NCBI GenBank assembly: GCA_900767325.1
Contig: CAAFYT010000069.1
Location: 1-45,930, forward strand
Reading direction: 5' to 3'
Length of the DNA stretch: 45,930 nt
Source: Kiritimatiellia bacterium
GTDB lineage: Bacteria > Verrucomicrobiota > Kiritimatiellia > RFP12 > UBA1067
Program-made: the position numbers and the translations under genes
Part shown: in pieces, positions 38,496-45,633 of the stretch
Layout: each line of letters begins with the position of its first letter
Position numbering within the stretch: position 1 is the first letter of the stretch
The notes under the pieces: model-generated
Database searches by the model: none
What the model saw: the letters and a program-made list of their open reading frames with translations, nothing else
What the model was told of the DNA's origin: nothing

Positions 38496-39614
38496 ATGCG
38501 CGTTTGGGGAATCACGGGAACGAACGGCAAGACCACGACGGCGTGGATTCTCGCGGACTTCATCGGCGCCGAGCGGCCGTGCGGACTGATCACGACGGTC
38601 GAGGTTTCGACGCGTTCGCGCACCTTCTCGACCGGCTACACGACGCCGCCGCTCGATCGGCTCAAGGAGATCTTCGCCGAGATGGAGGCGAACGGCTGCA
38701 CGGACTGCGTGATGGAGGTGTCGTCCCACGCGATCCATCAGCATCGCACGGGCAACACGCTCTTCGCGGGCGGCGCGTTCACGAATCTCTCGGAGGACCA
38801 TCTCGACTACCACAAGACGATGGAGGCGTATTTCGACGTGAAGCTCGACTTCGCGCGACAGATCGCGCGTGCGCGCGGCTCCTCTCCGGCGCCGAATCTG
38901 GGCCGGGGGAACCTGCCGCCTTACGCGGTGTGTCTGGACGGCGGCTTTGGCGCGGAGATGTTCGCGGCGGTCGGGAAGCTGCCGCTCAATGCGCTGCCGG
39001 TTACGGTGCGTGCGCCGCGTTACGACTTGAAGGAGCTGCAGCTCGCGGGCGACTACAACAAGCAGAACGTGCTGCTCGCGGCGACGCTCGCCGAGGCCGC
39101 GGGGATCAGTCGCGCGACGATCGCGCGGCGCATACCGTCCCTGCGGCCGCGCTGGGGACGGTTGGAGCGGGTGGAGAACGAGCGCGTTTCCGCCGCGGTC
39201 TACGTCGATTTCGCCCACACGCCCGACGCCTTGGAGAAGGTCTTGACGGCGGCGCGGGGATTCTGCGGCGGGGCGCTTTGGGTGGTGTTCGGCGCGGGCG
39301 GCGATCGGGACAGCGCGAAGCGTCCCCTAATGGGGGCGGTGGCGGCGCGGCTGGCGGATCGGATCGTCGTCACGAGCGACAATCCGCGCAGCGAGGCGCC
39401 GTTGCAGATCATCGGGCAGATACTCGAGGGGATCGGGGCGCGCGAGGCGACGGTCGAGCCGGATCGGCGCGAGGCGATCTACTTTGCGTTGCGCGAGGCG
39501 TTGCCGGGCGATGTCGTGATCATCGCGGGCAAGGGACACGAAACGACGCAGGAGATCGCCGGCGTGAAGCGTCCATTCGATGACCGCGCGGTTGTCAGGG
39601 GGTTTCAGGAATGA
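38496..39614 (+). CDS. MurE-like ligase lacking the N-terminal domain
   Basis: A 372-aa Mur ligase. It starts directly at the ATP loop (GITGTNGKTTT at residue 5), so the ~100-residue UDP-MurNAc-binding domain of MurE is absent, and the preceding gene leaves no room for it. The central and C-terminal domains are well kept: YTTPP, EVSSHAIHQHR, HLDYHKTMEAYFDVK with the lysine expected to be carbamylated, DFAHTPDALEK, and SDNPRSE. The last is the DNPR motif of enzymes that add meso-diaminopimelate. Either it ligates diaminopimelate or another amino acid to a substrate without UDP-MurNAc (for instance in recycling), or it is a diverged MurE. Coupled to the aldolase gene by ATGA. Confidence 0.88.
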   Translation: MRVWGITGTNGKTTTAWILADFIGAERPCGLITTVEVSTRSRTFSTGYTTPPLDRLKEIFAEMEANGCTDCVMEVSSHAIHQHRTGNTLFAGGAFTNLSEDHLDYHKTMEAYFDVKLDFARQIARARGSSPAPNLGRGNLPPYAVCLDGGFGAEMFAAVGKLPLNALPVTVRAPRYDLKELQLAGDYNKQNVLLAATLAEAAGISRATIARRIPSLRPRWGRLERVENERVSAAVYVDFAHTPDALEKVLTAARGFCGGALWVVFGAGGDRDSAKRPLMGAVAARLADRIVVTSDNPRSEAPLQIIGQILEGIGAREATVEPDRREAIYFALREALPGDVVIIAGKGHETTQEIAGVKRPFDDRAVVRGFQE

Positions 39615-40273
39615 ACGGCCCGATCATCGCAGTCCTCCGCGGAGTCGACTCCACTTCCACTTCGACTTCATCTTCGACTTCCCCTTCGACTTCCCATCTT
39701 ATCGCGGCGCTTGCGGAGGGGGGTATTCGGACGGTTGAGTTGGCGTTTTCGGCGTCGGCGCGGGAGAGTTGGCGGGGGACGGCGCGGCTGATCGGCTCTC
39801 TTGTGCGGCGGTTTGGGGGCGAAGTCGAGATTGGCGCGGGGACGGTTCTATTTGCGGAGCAGGTTGAGTTGGCGGCGGAGGCGGGGGCGCGGTTCATGGT
39901 TTCGCCGGTTGTGGACGAGGGGATCATTCGTTTGGCGCGGGGGAGGGGGCTTGAGGTATTGCCGGGGGCGTTCACGCCGACGGAGATTGCGCGGGCGGCG
40001 TCGGCTGGGGCGGGGGCTGTGAAGGTGTTTCCGGCGGGGGCGGTTGGGCCATCGTACATTCGCGCGTTGTCCGCGCCGCTTTCGCATGTTTCGTTTTGGG
40101 CGTTTGGGGGGGTGACGCTTCAGAGCATTGGGGCGTATCGGTCGGCGGGGTGTGTTGGTGTGGGCATCAGCAGTCCGTTCCTCGACCGCGTGGCTCTCTC
40201 GCGCGGCGATTTCGCCTCCATCTCCACCACCGCCCGTCGTTTCGTGTCGGCGTGGGAAGGACAACGGATATGA
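39611..40273 (+). CDS. eda: KDPG/KHG aldolase with a Ser/Thr insertion
   Basis: A 220-aa class I aldolase splitting 2-keto-3-deoxy-6-phosphogluconate to pyruvate and glyceraldehyde-3-phosphate. The Schiff-base Lys138 is in VKVFPAG, Glu43 in TVELAF, and GAGTV and PGAFTPTEIARA are present. After the first strand (IIAVLRGV) a stretch of alternating Ser and Thr (residues 13-28) replaces the usual short turn; it is encoded by the hexamer repeats at 39644-39696. The active-site residues are all present, so it is probably functional. It is linked by ATGA overlaps to genes on both sides. Confidence 0.92.
   Translation: MNGPIIAVLRGVDSTSTSTSSSTSPSTSHLIAALAEGGIRTVELAFSASARESWRGTARLIGSLVRRFGGEVEIGAGTVLFAEQVELAAEAGARFMVSPVVDEGIIRLARGRGLEVLPGAFTPTEIARAASAGAGAVKVFPAGAVGPSYIRALSAPLSHVSFWAFGGVTLQSIGAYRSAGCVGVGISSPFLDRVALSRGDFASISTTARRFVSAWEGQRI
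39644..39696. repeat. CACTTC/GACTTC hexamer repeat inside the aldolase gene
   Basis: Hexamers CACTTC and GACTTC, interrupted by CATCTTC and CCCCTTC, fill 39644-39696 and encode a run of Ser and Thr. On the other strand it reads GAAGTCGAAG, the same word as in the LysM linker repeat. The reading frame is preserved. Confidence 0.9.
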
Positions 40274-41556
40274 CTTGCGGAAATTGGCGTCTTGGGGTCG
40301 AGATTGGTCGCGGGGCATTTGGCGTTGTGCACCATGCGCTCGGGCCAGATGGCGAGAGCGTTGCCATAAGGGTTTGCCGTCGCGCGGACATTGGCGATGA
40401 AAGCTACGCGCGCGAGATTCGCGGTGCGAAGCTCTATGGAACGATACCCCGTTGCGAGGGGCTGCTCTACATGCGGGAGATTGTCGAGACGGACTGGGGC
40501 TTTTACGCCGTTTTCGACCTTGCGGACGACGAATTCGGGGGCGTCTTGGAGTCGACGGGGAACTATCGCCCGAAGACGCTTGCCAAGGTCATCGCCGGAG
40601 AGAAGGCATTGCGTCTGGAGGAGTGCATCGGGCTTGCGATCTCGCTGGCTCGTGGACTGATGGTTCTCCAAAGACACCATCTTCTGCATCGCGACATCAA
40701 GCCGGGGAATGTTCTTTATGTTGGCGGGCGAGCGGTGCTGGCTGATCCGGGGTTGCTCATCGAGGAGGCCGAAGCCGCGTCGCTTGTCGGCACGCCGGGC
40801 TATGTTCCACCGGAGCGGTTCACCGACTCCGCAAGCGATGTCTATAGTCTTGGGCTTACGCTCAAGGCCGCGAGCTTTGGGCGGCAGGTTGATGATCTCA
40901 GCAAGGGACCGGCAATGGAGGCCGACACGGGTGCGGCCTGTTTTCCCGCTTGGTGGCGAATTCTCAACAAGGCGACGGATCCTGTCGCCTCGCGCCGCTA
41001 TCGGTCGGCGAAGGCACTTGCTAAGGATCTTTACCTTTTGCGCTACTGGATGATGTTTGCGAGTTTGTTTCGTAGCAGGTTGCTGGTTGTCGCGATTGTG
41101 GTTCTGTCTGTTTTGTCCGTGATGGCGGCACTTTATTTGCGGAGCTTCATGAGCAAGTCAAAGTACGATGACTTTGTGTCGCGGGCGGATCAAGAGAGAA
41201 AGTCGGTTGCTGAAAAGGCCTTGGCCGATTTCGTGGATAAACGCGTGGCGGAAGATATGCCGGACATCAGGCGGGGCATCAAGGAAGCATATCTGTCAAC
41301 GCTCAACATGATGCGTGATGAGCTTGCGGACAAGAAAAAGGAAATTGCGGAATTTGAAGATCAAATCGCCGAGAGCGAGAAGGATATCAAAGAGGCGGAA
41401 GAAGCGGGCGACAAGAGCCGTAAGGAAGCCATAGAATACAACTTGAGACACAAGAAGAAGTTGCTTGGATTTGTGCAAAAACGCGCGGCTGAACTTGAAC
41501 GGGATATTCCTGCTTGGGAGAAGAAGATCTCTACTTTTGAGGAGAAGCACAAATGA
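40270..41556 (+). CDS. Membrane Ser/Thr protein kinase with periplasmic coiled coil
   Basis: A 428-aa protein. The cytoplasmic kinase domain (1-260) has the Gly loop GRGAFGVVH, HRDIKPGN (Asp142, Asn147), and a DPG in place of DFG (Asp159). The P+1 region has GTPGYVPPER. The ATP-anchoring lysine of VAIK is Arg34 (VAIR), an unusual change that could lower or alter activity. A membrane segment (about 270-291) leads to a 130-residue charged coiled coil outside. Its stop overlaps the ECF sigma-factor ATG, so kinase and sigma factor are made together. This arrangement fits signalling from the envelope to transcription; in related bacteria kinase-linked ECF factors are known. Confidence 0.93.
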   Translation: MTCGNWRLGVEIGRGAFGVVHHALGPDGESVAIRVCRRADIGDESYAREIRGAKLYGTIPRCEGLLYMREIVETDWGFYAVFDLADDEFGGVLESTGNYRPKTLAKVIAGEKALRLEECIGLAISLARGLMVLQRHHLLHRDIKPGNVLYVGGRAVLADPGLLIEEAEAASLVGTPGYVPPERFTDSASDVYSLGLTLKAASFGRQVDDLSKGPAMEADTGAACFPAWWRILNKATDPVASRRYRSAKALAKDLYLLRYWMMFASLFRSRLLVVAIVVLSVLSVMAALYLRSFMSKSKYDDFVSRADQERKSVAEKALADFVDKRVAEDMPDIRRGIKEAYLSTLNMMRDELADKKKEIAEFEDQIAESEKDIKEAEEAGDKSRKEAIEYNLRHKKKLLGFVQKRAAELERDIPAWEKKISTFEEKHK

Positions 41557-42191
41557 CCTATCGGCATTTTAATAACGAGACGACGCGCTCCAGCGTGCTG
41601 AAGGCGGTTGCGAATGTCGGAAACGAAGCCGCGTGGGCGCGGTTCTTCGATCTCTACGCGGGTTTTGTTTTTACGATTGCGCGCAGCCGAGGGCTTTCGG
41701 CGGAGGATGCGGATGATGTCGTGCAGGGGGTTTTCGTCGATCTGTCGCGCCAGATGCCAACATTCGACTACGACCGCGCGCGGGGCAAGTTTCGTTCGTA
41801 TCTTTTCGGCCTTGTCAATTGGCGCATTACCGACAAGTTGAAGGCGAACAAGCGCGAGAGCGATTCGAAGGCCGCATATCTCAACGAGACTGCGGTATCT
41901 GCGGGCGATGCGGCCTTCTTTGAGCGCGAGTGGCAGGAAGCGGCGTTGAACGAAGCCCTGCGGCGGTTGAAGGCGGAGGTGAACGCCGATCATTTCGCCG
42001 CGTTCGTCGAAAGCACCGTCGAAGGCATCGACACCGAATCGGTCGTGAAGCTCCACGGTCTGACGCGCGACAATCTCTACCAGATCCGCACGCGCCTTAC
42101 CGCCAAGCTGAAGCCCCTCGTCGCCGAAGTCCTCAAAGAAATGAACGAAGGCAAGATGCCGCGAATGAATGGCGGCGATCCGCGGTCTTGA
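41553..42191 (+). CDS. ECF-type RNA polymerase sigma factor
   Basis: A 212-aa sigma-70 family factor. Region 2 spans FFDLYAGFVFTIARSRGLSAEDADDVVQGVF and the DNA-melting part DRARGKFRSYLFGLVNWRITDKLK. Region 4 (DTESVVKLHGLTRDNLYQIRTRL) is a helix-turn-helix. No anti-sigma gene is present; instead the gene is coupled by ATGA to the membrane kinase, so phosphorylation is the likely control. The 3' end overlaps the convergent ATP-grasp gene by 59 bp. A target could be the adjacent RiPP genes, but no shared promoter motif was established. Confidence 0.9.
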   Translation: MTYRHFNNETTRSSVLKAVANVGNEAAWARFFDLYAGFVFTIARSRGLSAEDADDVVQGVFVDLSRQMPTFDYDRARGKFRSYLFGLVNWRITDKLKANKRESDSKAAYLNETAVSAGDAAFFEREWQEAALNEALRRLKAEVNADHFAAFVESTVEGIDTESVVKLHGLTRDNLYQIRTRLTAKLKPLVAEVLKEMNEGKMPRMNGGDPRS

Positions 42192-43083
42192 TGGCCTCGG
42201 CGATTGCCGAGATGAGACCATCATTGTTCTCTTCGTCAAGCCAGGACCATTGTCCATTGGGGTTGAGCTCGAGGAACCACAGTTCGCCATTCTTCCGAAT
42301 GAAGTCGAACCGCCCGAAGCGATAGCCCGTCTCCGCCATAAAGCCGCGAATGGCGGATTGCTCGGCTGAAGAAAGCGCGCACAACTGCCAGCGGGAGGGA
42401 TTTTCGAGAGAGGCCTTTCGCACATCGTCGCATTCCGTGATTTCTGATCGCGGATAGCGGTAGGCAAAGAGTCTGTCATTGACAGAAACAACAGTTACCT
42501 CATCTTCGCCATCGACTTTTTCCTGAACAAACCATGGATAAGCGAGATCCAAAAGGTGGGGATCAACCTCTTTGACCAAAAACAACTTGCCGGCACCGAT
42601 GGATGCTCCTGTCAAGGCCTTTACAACCCAACGGCCATGATTCAGTTCCTTTGGCAATGTGCCATGGAAAATGTGCCAGTCTGAAACGTTGAAATAATTT
42701 TTTGCGACCTTCATCTGCCGTATCTTGCCATAGGTTTGGTCGCGGCAAACAACAAGGCGAGTGAGCCGTTGCGACTCGCATTCACGATAAAAATCCCTGA
42801 AAAGCTCAAGAGTTTCGTTGCGACACCAATTCTCGGGGCTTCCATTTTTGGGAATGTCAATCGTTTTGAGGTAAATGGGCTTCCTGAGGTAAAAGGACGA
42901 AAGCGTTTTGGAGTTGATGAGCGCGTGGGTTTGGACGTTTGTGATTTCAAATCCGTCGTGGAAAAAATGCCATGAGTAGTCTTCGGGTTTGTCTATGTTG
43001 AACCGAAAAACATCTGACTCGTTCAAGTGTGGGATTAGAATGTTGCTTGCGCCATCTTGACTGCAAGTGAGAATGAAGATCAT
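42133..43083 (-). CDS. ATP-grasp ligase related to graspetide (microviridin) synthetases
   Basis: A 316-aa enzyme. The start at 43083 (MIFILTCSQDGAS) fits the N-terminus of MvdC/MvdD-type proteins. ATP-grasp marks are Lys155 in RWVVKAL, FVQEKVDGEDEVTVVSVND, GRFDFIRKNGELWFLELNPNGQWSWLD (broken here for description: Asp260, Glu272, Asn274). The NPNGQW motif is typical of peptide-modifying members, which form ester or amide links between side chains of a precursor peptide. It is the last gene after an exporter and a 36-aa peptide gene. The chemistry on this peptide is inferred. Its last 20 codons are antisense to the sigma-factor gene. Confidence 0.88.
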   Translation of the reverse strand: MIFILTCSQDGASNILIPHLNESDVFRFNIDKPEDYSWHFFHDGFEITNVQTHALINSKTLSSFYLRKPIYLKTIDIPKNGSPENWCRNETLELFRDFYRECESQRLTRLVVCRDQTYGKIRQMKVAKNYFNVSDWHIFHGTLPKELNHGRWVVKALTGASIGAGKLFLVKEVDPHLLDLAYPWFVQEKVDGEDEVTVVSVNDRLFAYRYPRSEITECDDVRKASLENPSRWQLCALSSAEQSAIRGFMAETGYRFGRFDFIRKNGELWFLELNPNGQWSWLDEENNDGLISAIAEAIKTADRRHSFAASCLRSFL

Positions 43084-43116
43084 AGGCGATGGGCTCCTTG
43101 CATGAGGTGGGGAAAG

Positions 43117-43140
43117 GAGGTGGCGTTTTACCGCCACCTC
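43117..43140 (-). terminator. Hairpin between precursor and ligase genes (attenuator)
   Basis: A perfect 9-bp stem (43117-43125 with 43132-43140) has a 6-nt loop. On the minus strand it reads GAGGTGGCG...CGCCACCTC and is followed by CTTTCC. A second small hairpin (GCTAATC/GATTAGC, 43146-43163) precedes it. Such elements often make the precursor mRNA more abundant than that of the modifying enzyme. The T-run is weak, so partial read-through is likely. Confidence 0.55.
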
Positions 43141-43179
43141 ATAGCGCTAATCTTGCGATTAGCAACCTTTGCGGACAGA

Positions 43180-43290
43180 TTAGCAGAAATCCTGCCAATC
43201 ACTTCCACCAGCAGTTTGACTTATGGTTGCGTTGACAGAGCCCGTCCCAACGGGAATCGTCACGGTCGTCGCAATGTCTATAGGTGTCAT
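43180..43290 (-). CDS. Putative RiPP precursor peptide (36 aa)
   Basis: A short gene with a good ribosome site (AAAGGAAAG, about 8 nt before the ATG at 43290). It encodes a peptide beginning MTPIDIATTVTIPVG, with SQTAGG at 24-29 and then a last stretch SDWQDFC. The Gly-Gly at 28-29 looks like a leader cleavage site, which would leave a 7-residue core with Ser/Asp donors and acceptors, an aromatic pair and a terminal Cys. It lies between an ABC exporter and an ATP-grasp ligase on the same strand, the usual place for a graspetide precursor. It lacks the TxKxPSD motif of microviridins, so it would be a new class. Assignment rests on context, length and start signals. Confidence 0.7.
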   Translation of the reverse strand: MTPIDIATTVTIPVGTGSVNATISQTAGGSDWQDFC

Positions 43291-43314
43291 TGTTTCTTTC
43301 CTTTCTTGTTTTGC

Positions 43315-43328
43315 TTTGGTTAACCAAA
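43315..43328. promoter_or_regulatory. 14-bp palindrome upstream of the precursor gene
   Basis: TTTGGTTAACCAAA is a perfect palindrome 24 bp upstream of the precursor start and 20 bp past the exporter stop. It could be an operator for an internal promoter or part of an RNA hairpin. No clear -10/-35 pair was found beside it. Confidence 0.4.
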
Positions 43329-43347
43329 CGCAGCGGACACTCGCCCG

Positions 43348-45015
43348 CTACATAATGATATACGAACGATCTTCGTTGGTCTGACAGAAAATTTTCGCGT
43401 CGCACAATTCGTCCAGTTCGGCGTCGTGTCCGGCGAGGAGAATGATGCGTCCTGGGCGAAGCCGCGCGACGAGGCCGGCGAATGTTCTGCGAGACGCAAC
43501 GTCGAGATGGTTCGTGGCTTCGTCCAGGACAAGAATGGATGGGTTGCGGATGATGGCGCGGGCGATGGCGAGGCGTTGCCGTTCGCCGCCCGAAAGCATG
43601 CGGTGGCGCGCGCCGATGCGTGTTTGGAGTCCATCGGGGAGGCGCTTTACGACGGCTTCGAATCCGCTGAGAGCGAGCGCCTTGTCGATATCTGGTTGCG
43701 TGTAGGCAGGGTCTCGCAGGGTGATGTTGTCCCGAATTGTTCCATCGATGATGAGGTTGTCTTGGCAAACGACGGCGAGGCGCTTGCGGAAAACGGCGGG
43801 GTCGAGCGAGGCGAGAGGACTGCCGTTGACGAGAACCTGGCCTTTCTGCGGCTCCAAGGCACCGAGGGCGAGCTTGAGGAGTGTGGATTTTCCCGTGCCG
43901 TTGGATCCGAAAAGTCCAATCACGGAATTCGTGTGGATTGTGGTGGAAAAATCGCGGATTACAGGGCAATTGGGTTCCTTTGGATAGGCGAATGTAACAT
44001 GGTCAAATGCGAGAGAGCTGAGGGCGTTGGGGCGAATGGCGCCCTGTTTGATCGGCGGGCGGTCAAGTACTTCGTTCAGCGAATCAACGCCTTCGCGCAA
44101 GGCGGCGAGGTCGGGAAGCAATCCAATGACGCCCTGGATGGATTGAAACGCCGCGATGAAGAGCATTTGGTAGAGAACGACGTCGCCAACGGGTATGGAG
44201 CCATTCGCCGCAAGCGAGCCCGCAATGCCGAGTACGGCGACTTCGCCTCCGATGAGAAGGGCACCGAGGAGGAATCCGAAGCGGCTGGCGAGCGCATCGG
44301 CAATGTCGTTGCCGTTGCGTAGCCCCTCCAGCGCGGTGCGTGGTGCATCGGCGAAGCGCCGCTCGGCATCGTGGAGACGGAGGAAGGGGAGGGACTGGAG
44401 GAATGCGAAGAGGGCGCAGAACGAGGCATCGTTCTGGCGCCTGACGCGATGGGAGTTCGCGGCGAAACATCGCACAAACGGCGAGAAGAGGGCAACGACG
44501 AGCGGAAAGAACGCCACAAAGGCGACAGAGAGGATCGTCGAGCGCGAATAAAGAGCGACGCCAGATGAAAGCATCATCACCGTGGCCTGGAGCAACTGCG
44601 GGTAAAGCCCTCGAACGAATCCGCCGATAGCGTAAGCATCGCGCGTCAGCTTGGCGACGATTTCGCCGTTGGCGATGTCGACGAGGTGGCAGGGCGGGAG
44701 AGCCATCGTCGCATCAAGAACGCGGAACTGGAGATCTTGCTCAACTGCGCGGGAGCGGGCGGCGATGTAGCGTTGGAGAACGGGGGCGAGCGCGGCCTTG
44801 GCGAGAAGAAGGAGGGCGAGGACGATGAATGGACCGCTGAACGGCTGGCGGCAAACGAGTGCATCGACGAATCGTCCAGTGGCGAAGGGCGCGGCGACGC
44901 CGATCAAGGTGAGTAAAACCAGGAGTGGCGAATAGGCGAGGAGAACGCCTGGCGATGAGGCAAGGACGGCGAAAAGGAATCTTCCGCGCTTCAGGTTTGT
45001 TCTGAACGAGTTCAT
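43348..45015 (-). CDS. ABC transporter, fused membrane and ATPase domains
   Basis: A 555-aa half-transporter of the peptide/lipid exporter type. Five to six membrane segments (from SPLLVLLTLIGVAAPF to SIQGVIGLLPDLAAL) precede the ATPase. That domain has Walker A GSNGTGKST, signature MLSGGERQRLAIARA, Walker B ILVLDEATNH and the His switch LAGHDAE. It lacks an N-terminal C39 peptidase domain, so leader removal would need another protease or happen after export. The start at 45015 opens at the first amphipathic/membrane stretch; longer in-frame starts pass through a flanking repeat. It probably exports the peptide encoded 57 bp downstream. Confidence 0.9.
   Translation of the reverse strand: MNSFRTNLKRGRFLFAVLASSPGVLLAYSPLLVLLTLIGVAAPFATGRFVDALVCRQPFSGPFIVLALLLLAKAALAPVLQRYIAARSRAVEQDLQFRVLDATMALPPCHLVDIANGEIVAKLTRDAYAIGGFVRGLYPQLLQATVMMLSSGVALYSRSTILSVAFVAFFPLVVALFSPFVRCFAANSHRVRRQNDASFCALFAFLQSLPFLRLHDAERRFADAPRTALEGLRNGNDIADALASRFGFLLGALLIGGEVAVLGIAGSLAANGSIPVGDVVLYQMLFIAAFQSIQGVIGLLPDLAALREGVDSLNEVLDRPPIKQGAIRPNALSSLAFDHVTFAYPKEPNCPVIRDFSTTIHTNSVIGLFGSNGTGKSTLLKLALGALEPQKGQVLVNGSPLASLDPAVFRKRLAVVCQDNLIIDGTIRDNITLRDPAYTQPDIDKALALSGFEAVVKRLPDGLQTRIGARHRMLSGGERQRLAIARAIIRNPSILVLDEATNHLDVASRRTFAGLVARLRPGRIILLAGHDAELDELCDAKIFCQTNEDRSYIIM
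43356..43386. repeat. 31-bp direct repeat, copy A (exporter 3' end)
   Basis: This copy starts TGATATACGAA and ends GGTCTGACA; it aligns without gaps to 45026-45056 with 23 of 31 identical bases. It covers the last codons of the exporter gene. See copy B. Confidence 0.65.
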
Positions 45016-45025
45016 GGCTTCACTC

Positions 45026-45056
45026 TGATATACGAAGGTCGCTTGGAGGTCTGACA
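45026..45056. repeat. 31-bp direct repeat, copy B (exporter 5' side)
   Basis: The same 31-bp sequence lies 11 bp upstream of the exporter start, in the same orientation as copy A. The two copies bracket the whole exporter gene. They may be traces of a duplicated exporter end, of gene insertion, or of recombination between RiPP cassettes. Confidence 0.65.
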
Positions 45057-45235
45057 ACGATCGGAGTATTGCAAAAGGAACGGAAGAGGTGATTTTTGCA
45101 TTTTGTTGGAGAAACAACTGAAAGCATCGGAGCAAAAGTCCATAATATGCGGCGTCGCGAGGCAAGCGGCGTCAGGCTTGAGTCGAGCGTGGCCGAGAAA
45201 TGTGCCGATGCGACGAAACGGAAAGGAAAACGAAC

Positions 45236-45361
45236 ATGAACACGATTACCTGGATCTGCGTGAGCATTGTGGCGCTCATTGTGGTCGCGAGTGTCATCGG
45301 GTGCTGCCGGCGTAGGTGCTGGCGCAACAAGAACTGCCGCTCCGGCGGCGCTTGTCCCTGA
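45236..45361 (+). CDS. Small Cys-rich membrane peptide (41 aa)
   Basis: The ATG at 45236 follows GAAAGGAAAA with about 8 nt spacing. The product has one membrane helix (residues 5-22, TWICVSIVALIVVASVIG) and then a basic, Cys-rich tail, CCRRRCWRNKNCRSGGACP. Six cysteines occur in the whole 41 residues, five of them in the last 19. The stop is 26 bp before a strong terminator, so it is a real transcription unit. It is divergent from the exporter and could be a second peptide, an immunity peptide, or a small regulator; no family recognised. Confidence 0.7.
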   Translation: MNTITWICVSIVALIVVASVIGCCRRRCWRNKNCRSGGACP

Positions 45362-45387
45362 CATGGGCCAAATATACTGATACGCCT

Positions 45388-45427
45388 GGCTCGGCATCGC
45401 CTCTTGGCGGTGCCGAGCCGCTTTTTC
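45388..45427 (+). terminator. Rho-independent terminator after the small peptide gene
   Basis: A 14-bp stem (45388-45401 with 45406-45419, one wobble pair) has a TCTT loop. Its outer part is GGCTCGGCA with TGCCGAGCC. It is followed by GCTTTTTCC. The direction of the T-tract is plus strand, matching the 41-aa gene. The remaining 45428-45633 contains a GGGCGG/CCGCCC hairpin (45524-45545) and no gene I can support. Confidence 0.88.
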
Positions 45428-45633
45428 CCTGTACATCCCGTCATTCACTGTGACGAGCTCAAGCCCCGGGATCGTGAGTTGGGCGAACTCGCGGTGCGGG
45501 GGTTCCTTCATCCCGTAAAATAAGGGCGGAATCAACATCCCGCCCGCTCAACTGCCGAACTTAGTCTAAACGGCTGATGATTCGGTTGCCGCCGCCGAGG
45601 TGCGAATGAAGAGTGCCAAGGGTGTATGATGAA

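Noticed and set aside
43180..43290. Microviridin precursor
   Set aside because: The TxKxPSD core motif and a second ATP-grasp gene are absent, so only a looser graspetide-like assignment is kept.
45020..45538. Minus-strand 172-codon frame upstream of the exporter
   Set aside because: It reads backward through a terminator stem and the small Cys-rich gene, has no ribosome site, and shows no family resemblance.
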